Origin: Gordonia hongkongensis
GTDB taxonomy: Bacteria > Actinomycetota > Actinomycetes > Mycobacteriales > Mycobacteriaceae
Reading direction: 5' to 3'
DNA: 64,000 nt
NCBI RefSeq assembly: GCF_023078355.1
Contig: NZ_CP095552.1
Location: forward strand, 2,790,001-2,854,000
In this document: piece by piece, positions 28,876 to 37,745 of the stretch
Layout: each line of letters starts with the position of its first letter
How positions within the stretch are numbered: position 1 is the first letter of the stretch
Notes under the pieces: generated by a model
The model's input: the letters and a program-made list of their open reading frames with translations, nothing else
What the model was told of the DNA's origin: nothing
The model's database searches: none
Made by a program: the position numbers and the translations under genes

Positions 28876-29373
28876 TCAAGGCATCTCCATCGTCTGGGCG
28901 CGACGAATCTCGTCCACAGCTCGGGTCACGTACTCCATCGGGTCGACGTCGGCACGTGCCGTGAGGTCGGTGATGACCACCAGGGCAGCGGCGGTGGTCT
29001 CCGCGTCCGGTAGGCCAGCGGATGGCAGCGCATCGGCGCCGGCGGTGTCGCCCACCCCCAACGCGCCGGTCAGCACCAGGGCTACCGCTGCGGGACTGGC
29101 GGCGGCAGTCCATGAGGCGGCGGCACGGCTGGTGCTGGTCATCACCTCGGACACATCATCGCCGGTCAGCCCATCGGGGAACACGGTCTCGAGGAGTTCG
29201 CGCAGCGTGATCGCATGCACTTCTCGCGACTCGGGGTGCAACGCGAGAAGGTCGGTCGCGGCACCGAACGCCTCGGAGTCGTGGGCGCGCGCCGCGCGGA
29301 TGGCTTCCCCGGTGGTCTGGGCGACCTTGTCCGCCACCGACGACCGGTCGGGCCGTGACTCATTGTGCGGCAT
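28876..29373 (-). CDS. Hypothetical actinobacterial protein
   Basis: 165 aa, Ala-rich and mostly helical, without signal peptide, membrane helix or catalytic motif. An acidic/basic N-terminal half (residues 1-75, with LRELLETVFPDGLTGDD) is joined to an Ala/Val-rich second half. Not recognised. It is the last chromosome-like gene before the accessory region. Confidence 0.45.
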   Translation of the reverse strand: MPHNESRPDRSSVADKVAQTTGEAIRAARAHDSEAFGAATDLLALHPESREVHAITLRELLETVFPDGLTGDDVSEVMTSTSRAAASWTAAASPAAVALVLTGALGVGDTAGADALPSAGLPDAETTAAALVVITDLTARADVDPMEYVTRAVDEIRRAQTMEMP

Positions 29374-29434
29374 CGGAATTACCCTCCCTGTGTGTTCGGC
29401 AGCGAAAACTCACCGTCGGAACCGGTGGCGCTGG

Positions 29435-29456
29435 CGACTGCTGACGACAGCAGTCG
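29435..29456 (+). terminator. Hairpin with T-rich tail
   Basis: CGACTGCTG-ACGA-CAGCAGTCG is a 9-bp perfect stem followed by TTTGATTT. It lies at the junction between the chromosome-like block and the accessory region. No plus-strand gene ends just before it, so what it terminates is unclear. Confidence 0.5.
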
Positions 29457-29662
29457 TTTGATTTCAACGGAATTCGGGTTCGTGTGCGGACACACGGCCG
29501 GCGGACGGGGACGAACGGTGACCAGACCGACCACAGGCATGGTAGGTCATCCCGGTCACCGACTGTCACATCGCTCGACAGACCCCGGATGCTGTACTTC
29601 GACAAAGCCTGTCGGGCGGTTCGCCGCTGAGCACAATCCACTTGGAACGCGCGGCTGCACAA

Positions 29663-29690
29663 TGCGTTTCGTCACACGTGACGAAACGCA
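29663..29690. promoter_or_regulatory. 28-bp perfect inverted repeat downstream of the parB-like gene
   Basis: TGCGTTTCGTCAC, two bases, then its exact complement. The core GTTTC...GAAAC recalls parS-type centromeres, and it lies 63 bases beyond the ParB-like stop. The spacing between half-sites differs from chromosomal parS. It could be the partition site, an attachment end, or a repressor site. Confidence 0.5.
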
Positions 29691-29752
29691 ACCTGCGGCC
29701 ATGTTCACGACATAGGCAAGGACTCAGTCTAAGAGCGGCTAGCGTCGGGTGT

Positions 29753-31339
29753 CTAGTCGAGTGGCACGTCGGCGGCCTGCTTGTCACCGGCGATGACCTG
29801 CTCGACGTCGGAGAGGGTGTAGCCGGTCACCTCGACGAGGAAGTGCAGGTAGCCAGCGCGGGCCTTGACCTGGCTGCCGCCGAGGTAGTTGCGGTCACCG
29901 ACGTTGCGCCAGGCGTCTTTCCACATGTGCGCTTCCCGCGACGCAAGCGCGATGCCGAGTCCGATGATCTGGGCGCGGTCGGCGGTGGTGGCCTGCTCGA
30001 TCAGCTCGGCGGGCTCGCCTCCGAGGATCGTGGCCGCGATCTCGGCGGCGTTGCCCTGCATGCTGTTCGCTCCGAACATGTCGTGATGGGCGCGCATCGA
30101 TTCGGCGATGAACTTCGCGACCTTCGGGGCGCTGCCCTTCGGCAGGGTCTTGCGGGCCAGCCACGCGGTCAGCATCTCGATCCGCACCTCGCGGGCGGTC
30201 ACGCTCGCGGTGTTGAGGACCCGCACCCGGCGACGTTCCTGCTTCCGGGCCTCCTTCTCGTCATCGCTGAGGTCAGCGGTGGCGGTTGCGCTGCTCGGGG
30301 TGCTGCTGTAGGTACGGAACCTCATTCCTAGGTCGCGGAACTCGCTGACATACCAAGTGGTCTCGATTGACCGGCTCGCCTGGCGAGTGAGGGCACGCGG
30401 GTCGTGCAATCCCTCGTCGGGCTGGGCGTCAGCGGGGGTGTCCTCGTCGGTGAGGTCCAAGTCGATCAGGTGCTCGTCGATGCTGTTGCCCTCGGCGTCG
30501 ACCCACCCTTCGGTCACGTCGGCCCACACGTAGGCGAGACGCTGACTCACTGGCACGTCCTCAATCTGTACGGGCTTACCCTCGGCGGTCTCGATGTGTT
30601 CCAACTGGGCGCGGGTGTGCCGGTGCTCGGGTCTACGGGTCACGGCCTCGATGCCGTCGGCGGTGTAGACGGCGACCTGGGCCAGCAGCTCGACCCGCTC
30701 GTCGGCGTTGTCGGCCAACTGCTTGGCCTGATGCTCGAACACGCCGCGTGCGGCGGCGTCTAGGAGCCATTGCTGCGCTTCGGGGTCGTGGTCGTAGGCC
30801 GCGACGGTCGCGGACTGCTCCAACGTCAACCCCGCTCCCTGCTCGATCAAATCCAGGGTCGTTTCGGACTTCGCCAACGCGAGGGTGGCGTCCACGTCCT
30901 TCTTCTTGGTGCGGATCGTCTTGGCGATCTTGGTCGCCGACATCCCGGCCAGGGAGAGTTGTTCGATCGCGGCCACGCGGTCGCGGGTGCGGAGTCCTTC
31001 GCGCTGGAAGCTGGCCAGCTGCTCCACGATCCGGTCGATGGTCAACGCCTTGTCGTCGGCGTCGGACGCGACCGGCACGACGTAGACCGGGACGGTGGCA
31101 AGCTCGGTTTCGCGCGCGGCCAGCGTGCGGCGCTGCCCGTCGCGTACCCGGACCTCGCCGTCGACCTCGACAGCGAGGATGGGTTGGCGCACGCCGTCGC
31201 GGATCGAATCGACGAACTCGGCGGTCAGGGTGGCCTCGGCCTCGGTGCGAATGTTGGTGTCGATGACCAGATCGGCCGGGTTGAGGTGGCGCAGCTCGCC
31301 CGTCGCGGTGACGGTCTCGGTGGTGGTGTTGTGTGTCAT
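29753..31339 (-). CDS. Plasmid-type ParB N-terminal domain protein
   Basis: 528 aa. A ParB/Srx-type N-domain (residues 15-100) has LVIDTNIRTE and the CTPase/DNA-contact box VRDGQRRTLAARE. A helix-turn-helix region follows (AGMSATKIAKTIRTKKKDV, about 155-173), then a long acidic middle and a C-terminal half unlike chromosomal ParB. Such proteins occur on actinobacterial plasmids and integrative elements. No parA is next to it. An IS3 element is inserted exactly before the ATG; the original ribosome site (AAGGGAG) lies on the far side of the element, so translation is probably impaired or rewired. Confidence 0.8.
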   Translation of the reverse strand: MTHNTTTETVTATGELRHLNPADLVIDTNIRTEAEATLTAEFVDSIRDGVRQPILAVEVDGEVRVRDGQRRTLAARETELATVPVYVVPVASDADDKALTIDRIVEQLASFQREGLRTRDRVAAIEQLSLAGMSATKIAKTIRTKKKDVDATLALAKSETTLDLIEQGAGLTLEQSATVAAYDHDPEAQQWLLDAAARGVFEHQAKQLADNADERVELLAQVAVYTADGIEAVTRRPEHRHTRAQLEHIETAEGKPVQIEDVPVSQRLAYVWADVTEGWVDAEGNSIDEHLIDLDLTDEDTPADAQPDEGLHDPRALTRQASRSIETTWYVSEFRDLGMRFRTYSSTPSSATATADLSDDEKEARKQERRRVRVLNTASVTAREVRIEMLTAWLARKTLPKGSAPKVAKFIAESMRAHHDMFGANSMQGNAAEIAATILGGEPAELIEQATTADRAQIIGLGIALASREAHMWKDAWRNVGDRNYLGGSQVKARAGYLHFLVEVTGYTLSDVEQVIAGDKQAADVPLD

Positions 31340-31373
31340 GGGTTGAATCGCCCCGGGTTTGCTGGAGGCTCGG

Positions 31374-32336
31374 TTAGTTGGTTCCAGCGTTTGCGGGGAC
31401 CGGGTTCTCACGGTAGCTGGTGACGGTGTGGGTCGACCAGTAGGCGCTCTCGTACTCGACGGGTGGGACGTGTCCGATCTCGCCGTGCAGGCGGCGGTGG
31501 TTGAACCATTCGACGTACTCAGCGACGGCGATCTCGACCTCGCCCACACCTGCCCAGCCGCCTCGCGGGCGCATCACGGGGTTACGGATGCATTCGGCTT
31601 TGAACAGCGAGTTGAACGCCTCAGCCATCGCGTTGTCGTATGAATCCCCTTTGGAGCCAACAGATGTCACCGCTTCGGCTTCGGCCAGTCGTTCGGTGTA
31701 GCGGATGGCTCGGTATTGCACTCCGCGGTCGGAGTGGTGGATCAGCCCGGCCACGTCGTGGCCGGCACGCGACCGTGCCCACAATCCCATGTTCAGGGCG
31801 TCGAGGGCGAGGTCGGTGTGCATGGTGGTCGAGACCTGCCAGCCGACGACCATCCGCGAGAACACGTCCAGGACGAACGCCGCGTACACCCAGCCCGAGT
31901 GGGTGCGGATGTAGGTCAGGTCCGCCACCCACAACGCGTTCGGTGCCGCCGCGGTGAACTGACGGTTGACCCGGTCAGCCGGCCGGGGTGTTTCAGCTCC
32001 CTCGCTGCGCGTGGTCTTGCGTGTCTTGAGTCTCGCTATCCCTTGCAGCCCATCGACTTTCATCAATCGCTCGACGGTGCAGCGGGCAACACTATGGCCC
32101 TGTCTGCGCAATTGGGCATGCACCTTGCGGGCACCGTAGACGCCGAGGTTGTCGGCATGCACCGCGCGGACCTGGGTAAGGAGCTCCCGGTCACGCACCA
32201 CACGAGGCGCCTCGGTCTTCTGGGGGCTCAGGTGGGCTCGTACCGTGGACGGAGCGATCTGGGCGGACGTATCGCGCAATGCCGCACAGATCGGATCGAC
32301 TCCGTGTTCATCGCGGTGAGCCGCGACGAACTCCAC
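31374..32336 (-). CDS. IS3-family transposase OrfB (DDE integrase)
   Basis: About 320 aa. The rve integrase core has the DDE triad: Asp in VADLTYIRTHSGWVYAAF, Asp in HHSDRGVQYRAIRY, Glu in NAMAEAFNSLFKAE. An HTH_21 region lies N-terminal. It is normally made as an OrfAB fusion by -1 frameshifting at the orfA end, since the two frames meet within a few bases; the T-rich stretch coding AFFAAE in orfA is a possible slippage site. Apparently intact. Confidence 0.92.
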   Translation of the reverse strand: MEFVAAHRDEHGVDPICAALRDTSAQIAPSTVRAHLSPQKTEAPRVVRDRELLTQVRAVHADNLGVYGARKVHAQLRRQGHSVARCTVERLMKVDGLQGIARLKTRKTTRSEGAETPRPADRVNRQFTAAAPNALWVADLTYIRTHSGWVYAAFVLDVFSRMVVGWQVSTTMHTDLALDALNMGLWARSRAGHDVAGLIHHSDRGVQYRAIRYTERLAEAEAVTSVGSKGDSYDNAMAEAFNSLFKAECIRNPVMRPRGGWAGVGEVEIAVAEYVEWFNHRRLHGEIGHVPPVEYESAYWSTHTVTSYRENPVPANAGTN

Positions 32337-32338
32337 GA

Positions 32339-32665
32339 TCAGCGCTGTGGGCGGTCGATCTCCGCCGCAAAGAAAGCCGAAGCCTGCTTCAAGATCGTGT
32401 TCGCTCGCCGCAGTTCACGGTTCTCCCGCTCCAACGCCGCGATGCGGTCAGCGTCCTCACTCGTGGTGCCCGGGCGGACCCCGCCGTCGATCTCGGCCTG
32501 ACGAACCCAATTGCGCAACGCCTCGGGATGGACTCCGAGCTGATCGGCGATCCGCTTGATCGCACCTCTCGACGAATCGGGATCTCGTCGCGCTTCACAT
32601 GCCATCCGGGTGGCCCGGTCCTTGAGTTCCTCACTGTACTTGCGTGGTGCTGCCATGCTCTCCAT
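32339..32665 (-). CDS. IS3-family transposase OrfA (helix-turn-helix)
   Basis: 108 aa DNA-binding subunit. HTH_Tnp_1-type N-terminus (KYSEELKDRATRMACEARRD), LGVHPEALRNWVRQAEIDGG recognition region, and a C-terminal leucine-zipper helix (IAALERENRELRRANTILKQ). Together with orfB it forms the active transposase. Confidence 0.92.
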   Translation of the reverse strand: MESMAAPRKYSEELKDRATRMACEARRDPDSSRGAIKRIADQLGVHPEALRNWVRQAEIDGGVRPGTTSEDADRIAALERENRELRRANTILKQASAFFAAEIDRPQR

Positions 32666-32738
32666 CCTTCACAGGTTCGAGAGCCTCCGACAGACCCGGG
32701 GCGGTTCAGGGTTTCTCCCTTACTGTGGTGGGTGAGAC

Positions 32739-32763
32739 CCCGGCCAGCTTGACCCTGGCCGGG
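32739..32763 (+). terminator. 9-bp hairpin with TTTTCTTTT tail
   Basis: CCCGGCCAG-N7-CTGGCCGGG followed by TTTTCTTTT on the plus strand. Transcription from the neighbouring genes is on the minus strand, where this hairpin forms in the leader of the parB-like gene. It would terminate any antisense transcript coming from the right-hand side of the IS element. Confidence 0.55.
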
Positions 32764-32806
32764 TTTTCTTTTGTCCGCGTACCGGATTGCGACGCGGAAG
32801 CTTCTT

Positions 32807-33085
32807 TTACAGGTCGCCGATCTCTTCCCAGTGGGCGATCGCGTCGGCGGCGGCGAGGGCGGGGGACAGGTCGTTGTTGTATGCGTCTTTCCAGCCGAAA
32901 TCGGGCAGGTCGCGGTGGCTGAATCCGTTGGTGCGTCTGCGGATTGCTCGGTCGACTCCGTACATCCACACGGCGAATTCGCGGTCGCCGTCGGCCTCGG
33001 TGAGGCGGTTCGGTTCGTGCTGGGCGATCTGGTCGGCGGCGGCGTCGACGTTGGCGGGGTCCTTGGTGGCGATCCAGGCGTTCAT
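32807..33085 (-). CDS. Hypothetical protein of plasmid/ICE type
   Basis: 92 aa acidic soluble protein with WIATKDPANVDAAADQIAQH and DRAIRRRTNGFSHRDLPDF segments. ATG is preceded by GAAAGGAC at good spacing. No domain recognised. Together with the next gene and the ParB gene it looks like part of an operon from an actinobacterial mobile element. Confidence 0.55.
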   Translation of the reverse strand: MNAWIATKDPANVDAAADQIAQHEPNRLTEADGDREFAVWMYGVDRAIRRRTNGFSHRDLPDFGWKDAYNNDLSPALAAADAIAHWEEIGDL

Positions 33086-33116
33086 GTCGGTGGGTCCTTT
33101 CGGGTTGTTGTGCGGG

Positions 33117-33346
33117 TTAGTCGTGGGTGAAGGTGCGGCCTGCGCCGAGTTGGTCGATTCCGCAGCATTCGCAGAGCCAGTAGCCGGGTGGGTCGATGTC
33201 GTCGGCCTGGGTCAGGTAACCGTGATCGGCCATGAACGCCAGGACCTGGGCGGTGCTCTCGGTGTTGAGGGCGGTCATGTCTCCGTAGGCGACGGCGACC
33301 GCGCAGCTGTTGCACAGCTGGTAGGCGGTGGTGGTGGCGCTGGTCA
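33117..33346 (-). CDS. Small Cys-rich protein, putative zinc binder
   Basis: 76 aa with CNSC near residue 12 and CECC near 62, spaced as two half-sites of a zinc ribbon. The central part (MTALNTESTAQVLAFMADHG) is helical. ATG 33346 follows GGGAGGGG. It lies 31 bases upstream of the 92-aa gene on the same strand. Function unknown. Confidence 0.55.
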
Positions 33347-33429
33347 TGGTGACCCCTCCCGTTGTGAGTGCTGGTTTGCGTTTGCACTGGCCATCTCTTT
33401 GCCGGAGGGAGTGGGCTGCAAGGGAGGAA

Positions 33430-33487
33430 GTGAAAAAGTCATCCGGGCCGTAGGCCTGCAAACCCGTAGGGCGGGTTAGTTTTTCAC
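33430..33487. terminator. Nested inverted repeats with A and T runs at each end
   Basis: Outer arms GTGAAAAA (33430-33437) and TTTTTCAC (33480-33487) enclose a short stem AACCCG-TAGGG-CGGGTT (33461-33477) and a GGCC repeat. T-runs close it in both directions, so it could terminate transcription both ways. It lies upstream of the small Cys-rich gene. Confidence 0.4.
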
Positions 33488-33689
33488 GCCCTTGCGGGCC
33501 GCGAGTGGAGGTAAGAGAATGCGGCAGGGCAACGCAAACCAACTCAGCCCGAAGGGCTCAGGGCGCGGCGTAGCCGCTCCGATGAGGTGACGGCGCAGCC
33601 GGCAGACAAACCGCAACCGGTCGGGGCCGGCGACCTCGTCTCGGGAGGTCGGGCACACCGGACGCACAAGGCAGTCGGGGTGATTGTGC

Positions 33690-33980
33690 GGGAGCGACGC
33701 GGGCCGCGGTAGGGCTCGGTGTCGCGGCAGCACAACGTCGTCTTTGAAAGTGGGCGCATCTCGTGGCGCTCACGCCCTCGTGGTGGGTGCGGCGGCGGAT
33801 GCCGAGTCGATCAGTACTGACGTAGAAGCCACGGCGGGTGGCCTCGAAGCTCAGTGCGGATACCTGGCCTACCCAGACTCCGATGAGATCGTGACACCGG
33901 ACGGCAAAGGTCGCTTTAATTCGTTTCAGAATGGCTCATTTACCCCACAACTGGCGCACATCCTGTCAACGAACCTATTA
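33690..33980 (+). pseudogene. LGFP-repeat cell-wall protein remnant
   Basis: The plus strand encodes GAHALVVGAAADAE and then GYLAYPDSDEIVTPDGKG, RFNSFQNGSFT, which is one LGFP repeat (pattern LGYP..DE..TPDG.GRFN.FQ.GS). No start, signal peptide or further repeats are found, and the frame ends in unrelated sequence. A short relic of an envelope-anchored repeat protein. The rest of 33.5-34.6 kb holds no gene I can support; a coding-looking minus-strand tail (about 34099-34240, ending VDPPRYL) is unidentified. Confidence 0.5.
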
Positions 33981-34645
33981 TGGACATTTGGGCGGATGCT
34001 GGATATGAAGCCGGAAAGTGGGGTTAGCCCATCGCCGCACCGGTCATCGACCGCATCAACAACAAGGTCTTTAGGGTCCTCTCCGAAATGCTCGGCCATC
34101 AGAGGTAGCGCGGTGGATCGACCGTAGGGTCGTCGTCGATGGTGTCGACGTGCGGGTCGGCGAGAATGTTGGTAACCGCAAGGGAGCTGGCACCGAAGGT
34201 GGCGAAGTGCGGGTTGACGTCTCTGACGACACTCCGTGCACGGTCCGCCGGCCAAACGAACGCCGGGATCGGCCAAGAAGACCCGAACGGCGCGCGGCGT
34301 GGTTGTCGTCCCACGCGGCCAGATCAGCCTCGCCTCGCACAGGTAGTACCGACGGACGCTATGCCGCCGCTGCTCGTTATTGATGTTGATCCTCACGGCA
34401 CCGGTTCGCCCGCACAGGGTCTCGACATGACTGACCAACGGCCCTCGTGAATTAACCCCTGGCTCAGTGGGTGACCGGTAGTAGCACTCGTCGCGAGTGG
34501 TGGTGTGCTGCATTCGAGCGAAGTTCTGTACACCGCGAGAAGCGCCTGAGACAGTGAGCGGGTGAGCCCGTCGTGAACTCGCCCCGGCCGTGCATGGTCG
34601 GAAGAACGTGCTGAGCGTCGACGAACTCCAGCCAGGCGGGGGCGC

Positions 34646-35947
34646 CTAGGTGTCTGCGTTGCCGTTCTTCCATTGTGGCCACGGGATGTTCCAATCGCCG
34701 AGTCCATCAACTCCCGGGAGTGTGTCGGCGTTGGTGTTCTTGACCGTGACGGGGTCACCGCGCAGGGTGTTCTTCACGAGCCATTCCGCGTCAGTGGGAC
34801 TCAGGTTTGGGCAACCGTTGCTGACGTTGCTGCTGCCTTGCGCCGACATCGACCACGGTGCGCCGTGCATGTAAATGCCGCTGTAGGACATTTGCACCGC
34901 CCATTGAACGGGTGTGCGGTATCCCGCTGCGGACTCGACAGGCACTCCGTAGGTGGACGAGTCCATGATGATGTGCTCGACGCGATCTCCGATCATGTAG
35001 ATACCGCGGGGCGTCGGAGTGCTGTCTTTGCCGAACGAGGTCGGCATCGTGCGGATGACCTTGCCGTCTCGTTTGACGACTATCGTTTTGGTGTTGTCGT
35101 CGGCAACGATTTCCTGAGCTCGGCCAATCGTGAAGTCGTAGGACAAGTTCTCGTCGCCGTAGAGCCCGTCGCCGAGGTCGACTCCGTAAATGTTGACGGC
35201 GACACTGACTTTGGTGCCCGGCGTCCAGAAGCGTTCGGGCCTCCACCGGACTTCGGAGTCGCTGATCCAATAGAACGCACCCCGCATCTGGGGGTCAGAC
35301 GACACGGTGATCGCCGCCTGTGCCTTCTTTCGGTCGGGGATGGGATCGGCGAACCGCACCCCGACTGTGTGGGCGATCCCGACGGTTTTCTCGCCGAGGA
35401 TGGCAGCGCTGGTCAGTGACTCCGGTGAGGTCGTGGTGAAGCGCTGCGAGACGACCGATCGACCGCCCACGCCCACGGCCTCGGCTTGAACGGAATACCG
35501 CTTCGAATATCCCAGGGGTTGGGTGCTTGTCCACGTTGAGCCGTCCTCGCTCAGTGAGCCCGCCAAGGGACGGCCGCTGGCTGTGGGGATACGGACGTTT
35601 GTCAACGCGCCGCGGCTGGCCGTGACAACAATAGGAAGCCCAGGTTCGACAACCGCGTTGGGCGCGAGTCGACCGCCACCTTCGGTGGCCACAGCAATGG
35701 AAGGCTGTGCGATGTCGGCGAAGCTGTCAACGGCCTGAATCTCGTTGCTGTAGGCGCCTCCGGTTGAGCTGCACGAGGTCAATAACATCACCACAGCCGT
35801 CAAGGCTGCGAGCATCAGCAGTCGCGGAATACCTGCCCGGACCGACCCGCGGCATCCACGAGCGCTCGAGCACTGCGGCTGCGCACCGTAAGCCGCCAAG
35901 AGATCACGTGGCTCTTCGATAGCTCGAGTCCTTCTTACGCGGCCCAT
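34646..35947 (-). CDS. L,D-transpeptidase lipoprotein (YkuD domain)
   Basis: 433 aa. After a 40-residue charged N-terminus a signal helix ends in the lipobox LLTSC (near 58), so the enzyme is anchored outside the membrane. Two Ig-like domains (about 80-290) precede the YkuD catalytic domain. Its motif IYMHGAPW...SNGCPNL contains the catalytic His and Cys. It makes 3-3 (or protein) cross-links in peptidoglycan, as in mycobacterial LdtB/LppS. A perfect TACTATCCACGATAGTA operator sits 42 bases upstream of the ATG, which implies repression by a BlaI-type regulator. Confidence 0.9.
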   Translation of the reverse strand: MGRVRRTRAIEEPRDLLAAYGAQPQCSSARGCRGSVRAGIPRLLMLAALTAVVMLLTSCSSTGGAYSNEIQAVDSFADIAQPSIAVATEGGGRLAPNAVVEPGLPIVVTASRGALTNVRIPTASGRPLAGSLSEDGSTWTSTQPLGYSKRYSVQAEAVGVGGRSVVSQRFTTTSPESLTSAAILGEKTVGIAHTVGVRFADPIPDRKKAQAAITVSSDPQMRGAFYWISDSEVRWRPERFWTPGTKVSVAVNIYGVDLGDGLYGDENLSYDFTIGRAQEIVADDNTKTIVVKRDGKVIRTMPTSFGKDSTPTPRGIYMIGDRVEHIIMDSSTYGVPVESAAGYRTPVQWAVQMSYSGIYMHGAPWSMSAQGSSNVSNGCPNLSPTDAEWLVKNTLRGDPVTVKNTNADTLPGVDGLGDWNIPWPQWKNGNADT

Positions 35948-35988
35948 CGATTGTGGCGAACCCTCTCACTCGGCGCCTGGACTAGGTT

Positions 35989-36005
35989 TACTATCCACGA
36001 TAGTA
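35989..36005. promoter_or_regulatory. BlaI/CopY-type operator 1 (TACTA-N7-TAGTA)
   Basis: TACTATCCACGATAGTA, a perfect 7-bp inverted repeat with three-base centre, upstream of the L,D-transpeptidase gene. Same spacing as four other sites in the window. Confidence 0.75.
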
Positions 36006-36505
36006 GTTGAATGCTGTGCGCTCCTCTACCCGCTGCACAGCGCGAGAGAAGGTTCGAAACGTCTTCGTGGTGGGCGACCGCCGAGCGGTCACGTCGACCT
36101 CATTATTGCCGTGTGGCGACACCCCACAGGTAGTCCCCGCCGATGCGTGTTCGCCACCGCTCGCCGACGTCGAGGCCGTGGTGCGACAACTCTCGCGACA
36201 CCTGCGGGACCACTCGTCCTCATACCTCCCGCGCGCCGATAAGGCGGGTCGTCCGACGACGTAGACTCCCCGGGTTCTCAACCACGGTGCAGGATCGAGT
36301 TTGGGTCCATCTTGCTGCCACACCTTGTAGTGCAGGTGTGGGCCGGTGGAGTAGCCGCGGTTTCCTACCGTTGCGATCTGCGCGCCGGCCAGGACTCGCT
36401 GCCAGACGCTCACCAGTGTCTCGCTGATGTGCCCATACACGCCGATCGTGCCGTCGTCTTGCAGCACTCGCATCCACAGCCCGAAGCCGGCGGCCTTCGA
36501 TAACC
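35991..36505 (-). pseudogene. M23 metallopeptidase, truncated fragment
   Basis: Encodes the second half of an M23 (lysostaphin-type) domain: SKAAGFGLWMRVLQDDGTIG, VYGHI, then VGNRGYSTGPHLHYKV with the catalytic HxH. The first zinc ligands (H in GHxGxD) and any signal peptide are missing; upstream sequence is unrelated in this frame. It resembles the intact M23 gene at 40.2 kb. The C-terminal 60 residues read through into the transpeptidase operator. Sequence up to 36795 shows no further gene I can name. Confidence 0.65.
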
Positions 36506-36795
36506 GTCCCCGCCCAAGGCGATCTTTGAGGTCGCGGGTTCGGTGTGCTCACGCAGCTGTGACACGCGCAGCAAGTTCGTGGGGTAGTCGGGGCTGCTCG
36601 TCTCATCGATAACGACAGTGACGTCTTCGAAGACGTGGCGTTTCTGGGTGCCGTCAGGTGGTCGAGAGTGACCACCCAGGTCGGCCGGGTGCCACCGTCT
36701 GTCAGATCCTGCTCGTGGAGTGGGTGGAGTGGACGTGATCAAAAGCGCGTCCGGATCTGAGTCGCCTCCTTCCTTCGTTGCTCCACACGAGTCCG

Positions 36796-37634
36796 TTAGC
36801 TGAGCGTGTAGAGCAATTGTTCGTTTGCGGCGTATGCATTTTCGGCGTTTCTGGCGACCAGCGCGTTGACACTATTGATGGTGCTGCGTTGTTCCCAGTG
36901 TGTGCCGTCTGGGCTGCGCCAGACGGTGTCGGCGGTGTCGATGCCCCAGAGCGTGCCATCGGGTGCGGCCGCCAGGAGAGCTAGGGCCGGCGCATCGGGA
37001 ACGGTTGTGAAGGTCTGGGCGTCGTCGGTGCTGTGTTGCAGGCCATCTGGGGTAGTCGCCCATACGCCGCGGTCGGTGATCGCGAGTGCTGCTGCGGCCA
37101 GGGGCGCGCCGGGGTCCAGCTTCTCCCGTCATCGGTCGATACGAGCAGGCCGTTGATTCCGTCGAAGCCTACGAGTAGTTGTCCGTTGGTGGCGAGCGCG
37201 TGGAAGTCGATGTCGCCGGCCACCGATCTCGGTGTCCATGTCTGCCCGCCATCTTCGCTGGCGACGAGTCCCAGCGGGTTGGGTGCCGAGCTCCGCGGGC
37301 CGGGATGGCCGGAGGCGAAGATCCGATCAGAGCCGGTTACCCCGGCCAGTCCCATGAAGTCGTCGTCGGAGACGCCGACCCGGCTGGTGGTTCCATCTGC
37401 GGTGAGGGCGATTACGCCGGTGTGAGTTCCGGCGAGGATAGTGCCGTCGGCGCGGATGTGCAGGGCGTGGAGGTGGTCGAGTTCTGGGGTCAGTGTTGCG
37501 CTCTCTGCTGAGGTTGCCGACGGTGGTGGGGATGTGGGTTGTTCCCGGGTGGAGCAGCCGGTTAGCACAATCAGCGTGGCGATGACTGCGAGGACGACCG
37601 CAGCGGTGCGGTTGGACGGGTTTGAGGCAGGCAA
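36796..37634 (-). pseudogene. F510_1955-type BNR-repeat lipoprotein, frameshifted
   Basis: N-terminus from TTG 37634 gives a lipoprotein signal with lipobox VLTGC, then beta-propeller BNR-like repeats: VASEDGGQTWTPRS, VSTDDGRSWTP. Near 37110 a one-base shift occurs; the continuing frame reads GVWATTPDGLQHSTDDAQTF, TVWRSPDGTHWEQ and ends AANEQLLYTLS. Full length would be about 279 aa. Such lipoproteins accompany DUF305 and copper genes in actinobacteria; the function is unknown. Downstream of the DUF3703-like gene, likely one operon. Confidence 0.7.
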
Positions 37635-37745
37635 ACGGCTAGGACTTTCGTGTGGGTAGGACTGAGTTCGGGCGTGGGTGGTGTGGTGATCGGGGTGGTG
37701 GCGAGACCGGGTAGGAGCCGCCCTAACCCTCTGGGGGTGTCGTGG

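Larger units (their letters stand above)
31344..32708 (-). mobile_element. IS3-family insertion sequence, copy 1 (1365 bp)
   Basis: Ends are imperfect inverted repeats: TGAATCGCCCCGGGTTTGCT at the left and TGAACCGCCCCGGGTCTGTC (complement) at the right, both continuing to GGAGGCTC. It is flanked by a 4-bp direct repeat GGGT (31340-31343 and 32709-32712), the expected target duplication. It carries orfA and orfB on the minus strand. The length equals that of the second copy. Confidence 0.93.

Noticed and set aside
29380..29650. tRNA gene or att site at the chromosome/accessory junction
   Set aside because: No tRNA arms could be folded and no direct repeat partner was found at the other side of the region within the window.
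31340..31549. N-terminal extension of the ParB reading frame into the IS element
   Set aside because: It is antisense/out-of-frame IS sequence created by the insertion; ParB similarity begins at ATG 31339.
34443..34480. Sixth BlaI-type operator (GGTAGTAGC)
   Set aside because: Only one half-site matches; no TACTA at seven-base spacing.
33926..34513. 195-residue minus-strand open frame
   Set aside because: Composition and motifs do not resemble a protein family; better coding signals in the area switch frames, so it is likely decayed sequence.
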